Shown: positions 62,500 to 64,000 of the stretch, in pieces
Position numbering within the stretch: the first letter of the stretch is position 1
Layout: the number at the start of each line of letters is the position of its first letter
Origin: Nocardioides marinisabuli
GTDB taxonomy: Bacteria; Actinomycetota; Actinomycetes; Propionibacteriales; Nocardioidaceae
Length of the DNA stretch: 64,000 nt
Reading direction: 5' to 3'
NCBI RefSeq assembly: GCF_013466785.1
Contig: NZ_CP059163.1
Location: 1,736,001-1,800,000 of the forward strand
Translations under genes and position numbers: made by a program
Notes under the pieces: generated by a model
Told to the model about the DNA's origin: nothing
What the model saw: only the letters and a program-made list of their open reading frames with translations
The model's database searches: none

Positions 62500-62609
62500 G
62501 ACCCGGCGCCAGTTCCGCGCCGACCCGTCGCCAGTTCCGCGCCGAGCCGTCGTGAGTTCCCGACCCGAGAGGAACTGGCGCCGGCTCGCGGGGGAAGTGG
62601 CGCCGGGTC
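62500..62609. repeat. five-unit 22-bp repeat array, three direct then two inverted
   Basis: Direct units at 62500, 62522 and 62544 (heads GACCCGGCGC, GACCCGTCGC, GAGCCGTCGT); inverted units at 62566 and 62588. All exactly 22 bp, 110 bp in total, the switch falling on a unit border. The last base pair of the array is inside the stop codon of the acyl-CoA dehydrogenase gene. It lies between two genes in tandem orientation, so a convergent gap is not required. Confidence 0.88.
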
Positions 62610-63774
62610 AGCGGTGGGTGATGGCCCCGGCGGCGTCCTTGTCGAGCGAGCGGGCCACGACCATCCGCTGGATCTGGTTGGTGCCCTCGAAGATCTGCAT
62701 CACCTTGGCCTCGCGCATGTAGCGCTCGACCGGGAAGTCGCGGGTGTAGCCGTAGCCGCCGAGCACCTGGACCGCGTCGGTGGTGACCTTCATGGCGTTG
62801 TCGGTGGCCACCAGCTTGGCGATCGAGGCCTCTCGACCGAACGGCTGGCCGGCGTCCTTGAGCCGGGCCGCGTGCAGCACCGTGGCGCGGGCGCTCTGCA
62901 CGGCGGCCTCCATGTCGGCCAGCACGAACGCCAGCCCCTGGTGCTCGATGATCGGGCGGCCGAAGGTCTCGCGCTCGCGGGCGTAGGCCAGGGCGTGGTC
63001 GAGGGCGCCCTGGGCCACGCCGGTGGCGACCGCGGCGATGCCCAGCCGCCCGGAGTCGAGCCCGGCCAGCGCGATGCGCAGCCCCTCGCCCTCGGCGCCG
63101 AGGCGCCGCTCGACCGGCACGCGGACGCCGTCGAAGCGCATCGTGGCGGTGGCCGAGCCGGTCAGGCCCATCTTGCGCTCGGGAGGGTCGGCGACCAGGC
63201 CGGGGGTGTCGGCCGGCACCAGGAAGCAGGAGATGCCGCCGCGGTCCTCGGACGTGCGGGCCATCACCTTGTAGAAGTCGGCGTGCCCGCCGTGGGTGGT
63301 CCAGGCCTTCGCCCCGTCGATGACGTAGTCGTCGCCGTCGCGGCGCGCGGTGGTGCGCATCGCGGCCGGGTCGGAGCCGGCGTGGGCCTCCGAGAGGCAG
63401 TAGGCGCCGAGCAGCTCGCCGCCGAGCATGTCGGGCAGCCACCGGCGGCGCTGCTCGTCGGTGCCGAACTCCGCGAGCCCGAAGCAGCTCAGGGCGTGCA
63501 CGGAGACACCCACCCCGACCGACGACCACACCGCGGCGATCTCCTCGAGCACCTGCAGGTAGACCTCGTAGGGCAGGCCGGCGCCCCCCTGCTCCTCGGG
63601 GTAGGGCAGGCCCAGCAGCCCGCTGCGGCCCAGCAGCCGGAAGACGTCGCGGGGGAACTCCTCGTCGGCCTCGGCCGCGGCCACCCGGGGGGCCAGCTCC
63701 TCGGAGGCGATGCGACGTACCAGCGCCAGCAGCTCGGCGGACTCGTCGGTGGCCAGGACGCGGCGGGCGGGCAT
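62608..63774 (-). CDS. acyl-CoA dehydrogenase
   Basis: 388 residues. Family signature segments: [18 protein letters not shown] (FAD/substrate contacts), [11 protein letters not shown], the [15 protein letters not shown] helix, [20 protein letters not shown] and the catalytic Glu in [11 protein letters not shown]. It oxidises an acyl-CoA to its 2-enoyl ester with FAD. ATG 63774 is chosen over a longer start that would cross the palindromic operator. The divergent TetR gene probably controls it. Confidence 0.94.
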   Translation of the reverse strand: MPARRVLATDESAELLALVRRIASEELAPRVAAAEADEEFPRDVFRLLGRSGLLGLPYPEEQGGAGLPYEVYLQVLEEIAAVWSSVGVGVSVHALSCFGLAEFGTDEQRRRWLPDMLGGELLGAYCLSEAHAGSDPAAMRTTARRDGDDYVIDGAKAWTTHGGHADFYKVMARTSEDRGGISCFLVPADTPGLVADPPERKMGLTGSATATMRFDGVRVPVERRLGAEGEGLRIALAGLDSGRLGIAAVATGVAQGALDHALAYARERETFGRPIIEHQGLAFVLADMEAAVQSARATVLHAARLKDAGQPFGREASIAKLVATDNAMKVTTDAVQVLGGYGYTRDFPVERYMREAKVMQIFEGTNQIQRMVVARSLDKDAAGAITHR

Positions 63775-63801
63775 GGGTCCTCCTGAGGACGGGGGCGGGG
63801 T

Positions 63802-63831
63802 CGGGTACCAGACTACGGGATCTGGTACCCG
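63802..63831. promoter_or_regulatory. perfect 11-bp inverted repeat between acyl-CoA dehydrogenase and TetR genes
   Basis: CGGGTACCAGA and TCTGGTACCCG flank an eight-base centre without mismatch. Located 28 bp from the dehydrogenase start and 29 bp before the TetR start, it is the expected place for an autoregulatory TetR operator. Confidence 0.75.
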
Positions 63832-63848
63832 GTCGGTCGCCGAGCGCC

Positions 63849-63854
63849 TAGGGT
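63849..63854 (+). promoter_or_regulatory. -10 box of a probable leaderless transcript
   Basis: TAGGGT, six bases, then GTG 63861 of the TetR gene. The operator at 63802-63831 lies where the -35 region should be. Confidence 0.55.
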
Positions 63855-63860
63855 GCCGGT

Positions 63861-64000
63861 GTGAGCACGGTCGACCCCCTCCCACGGGCCGAACAGCGCC
63901 GCGTCGAGCTGCTCGACCGCCTGGCCCGCCTGTTCCTGGCCGAGGGCTTCCTCGGGTTCGGGGTCGGCGACCTGGCCGCGCGGCTGCGCTGCTCGCGCTC
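63861..64000 (+). CDS. TetR family regulator (N-terminal part)
   Basis: The first 46 residues are visible before the window ends. They show a TetR DNA-binding start: [20 protein letters not shown], then [12 protein letters not shown], the first helices of the helix-turn-helix. GTG start supported by a leaderless -10 box. Divergent from the acyl-CoA dehydrogenase gene across a perfect inverted repeat; probably senses an acyl-CoA and represses both genes, by analogy with fatty-acid TetR regulators. Confidence 0.75.
   Translation, partial: MSTVDPLPRAEQRRVELLDRLARLFLAEGFLGFGVGDLAARLRCSR

Noticed and set aside
43779..62609. CRISPR arrays
   Set aside because: The 22-bp units are contiguous with no unique spacers, half are inverted in two arrays, and no cas genes are present.

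Overview
The window looks like a chromosomal segment of a high-GC Gram-positive actinobacterium, most likely a member of the Nocardioidaceae (Nocardioides-like). This is inferred from the strong G/C third-position bias, frequent GTG starts, probable leaderless promoters, ergothioneine genes (egtB, egtD), an F420 gene (fbiD), TIGR04338 and DUF2786 genes, a single-chain PEP carboxylase and actinobacterial transporter families. No rRNA, tRNA, CRISPR array, integrase or transposase was recognised.

Region 1 (1-20911) is a catabolic block, visibly less GC-rich than the rest and carrying AT-rich palindromic promoters. It holds the end of a Liv-type ABC ATPase and five plus-strand short-chain dehydrogenases, four of which form an A-B-A'-B' duplicated pair. 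A convergent SDR and acyl-CoA synthetase follow, then thiolase, crotonase, nitroreductase and a second acyl-CoA ligase. Next come a Baeyer-Villiger monooxygenase, a TetR regulator and an MFS exporter, then a wrecked fbiC remnant coupled to an apparently intact fbiD, a VOC protein and proton-translocating transhydrogenase pntAB. Together these suggest oxidation of a cyclic alcohol to a ketone, ring-oxygen insertion by the BVMO, CoA activation and beta-oxidation, with pntAB supplying NADPH. The substrate cannot be read from the sequence; an alicyclic, terpenoid or steroid-side compound is plausible.

Region 2 (about 21500-64000) looks like core chromosome with very high GC. It contains a secreted amidase-signature protein, a polar amino-acid ABC transporter, a DinB protein, a short-chain fatty-acid transporter, M20 and S9 peptidases divergent from a five-gene Dpp/Opp-type ABC transporter, a CNT nucleoside transporter, DJ-1/PfpI, aldo-keto reductase, zinc alcohol dehydrogenase and a patatin. 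Further on are a DUF2786/TIGR04338 pair, more SDRs, an isochorismatase-like hydrolase, PEP carboxylase, a frameshifted class V PLP enzyme, an egtB-egtD-mmcQ operon, a phosphotransferase, a sortase with a probable surface-protein partner, a frameshifted threonine ammonia-lyase, and an acyl-CoA dehydrogenase divergent from a TetR gene across a perfect palindrome.

The most unusual structure is a family of exact 22-bp tandem arrays in intergenic gaps of region 2 (43779-43932, 54925-55030, 57849-57914, 62500-62609). Units share a fixed head and a variable core. Two arrays switch orientation halfway without losing the 22-bp phase, and three begin inside the TGA stop codon of an adjacent gene. Related variants occur at 40431-40496 (22 bp), 47074-47133 (30 bp) and 50721-50770 (10 bp). 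Other points of interest are the fbiC deletion remnant, an AT-rich in-frame insert within the S9 peptidase gene, and two single-base frameshifts.
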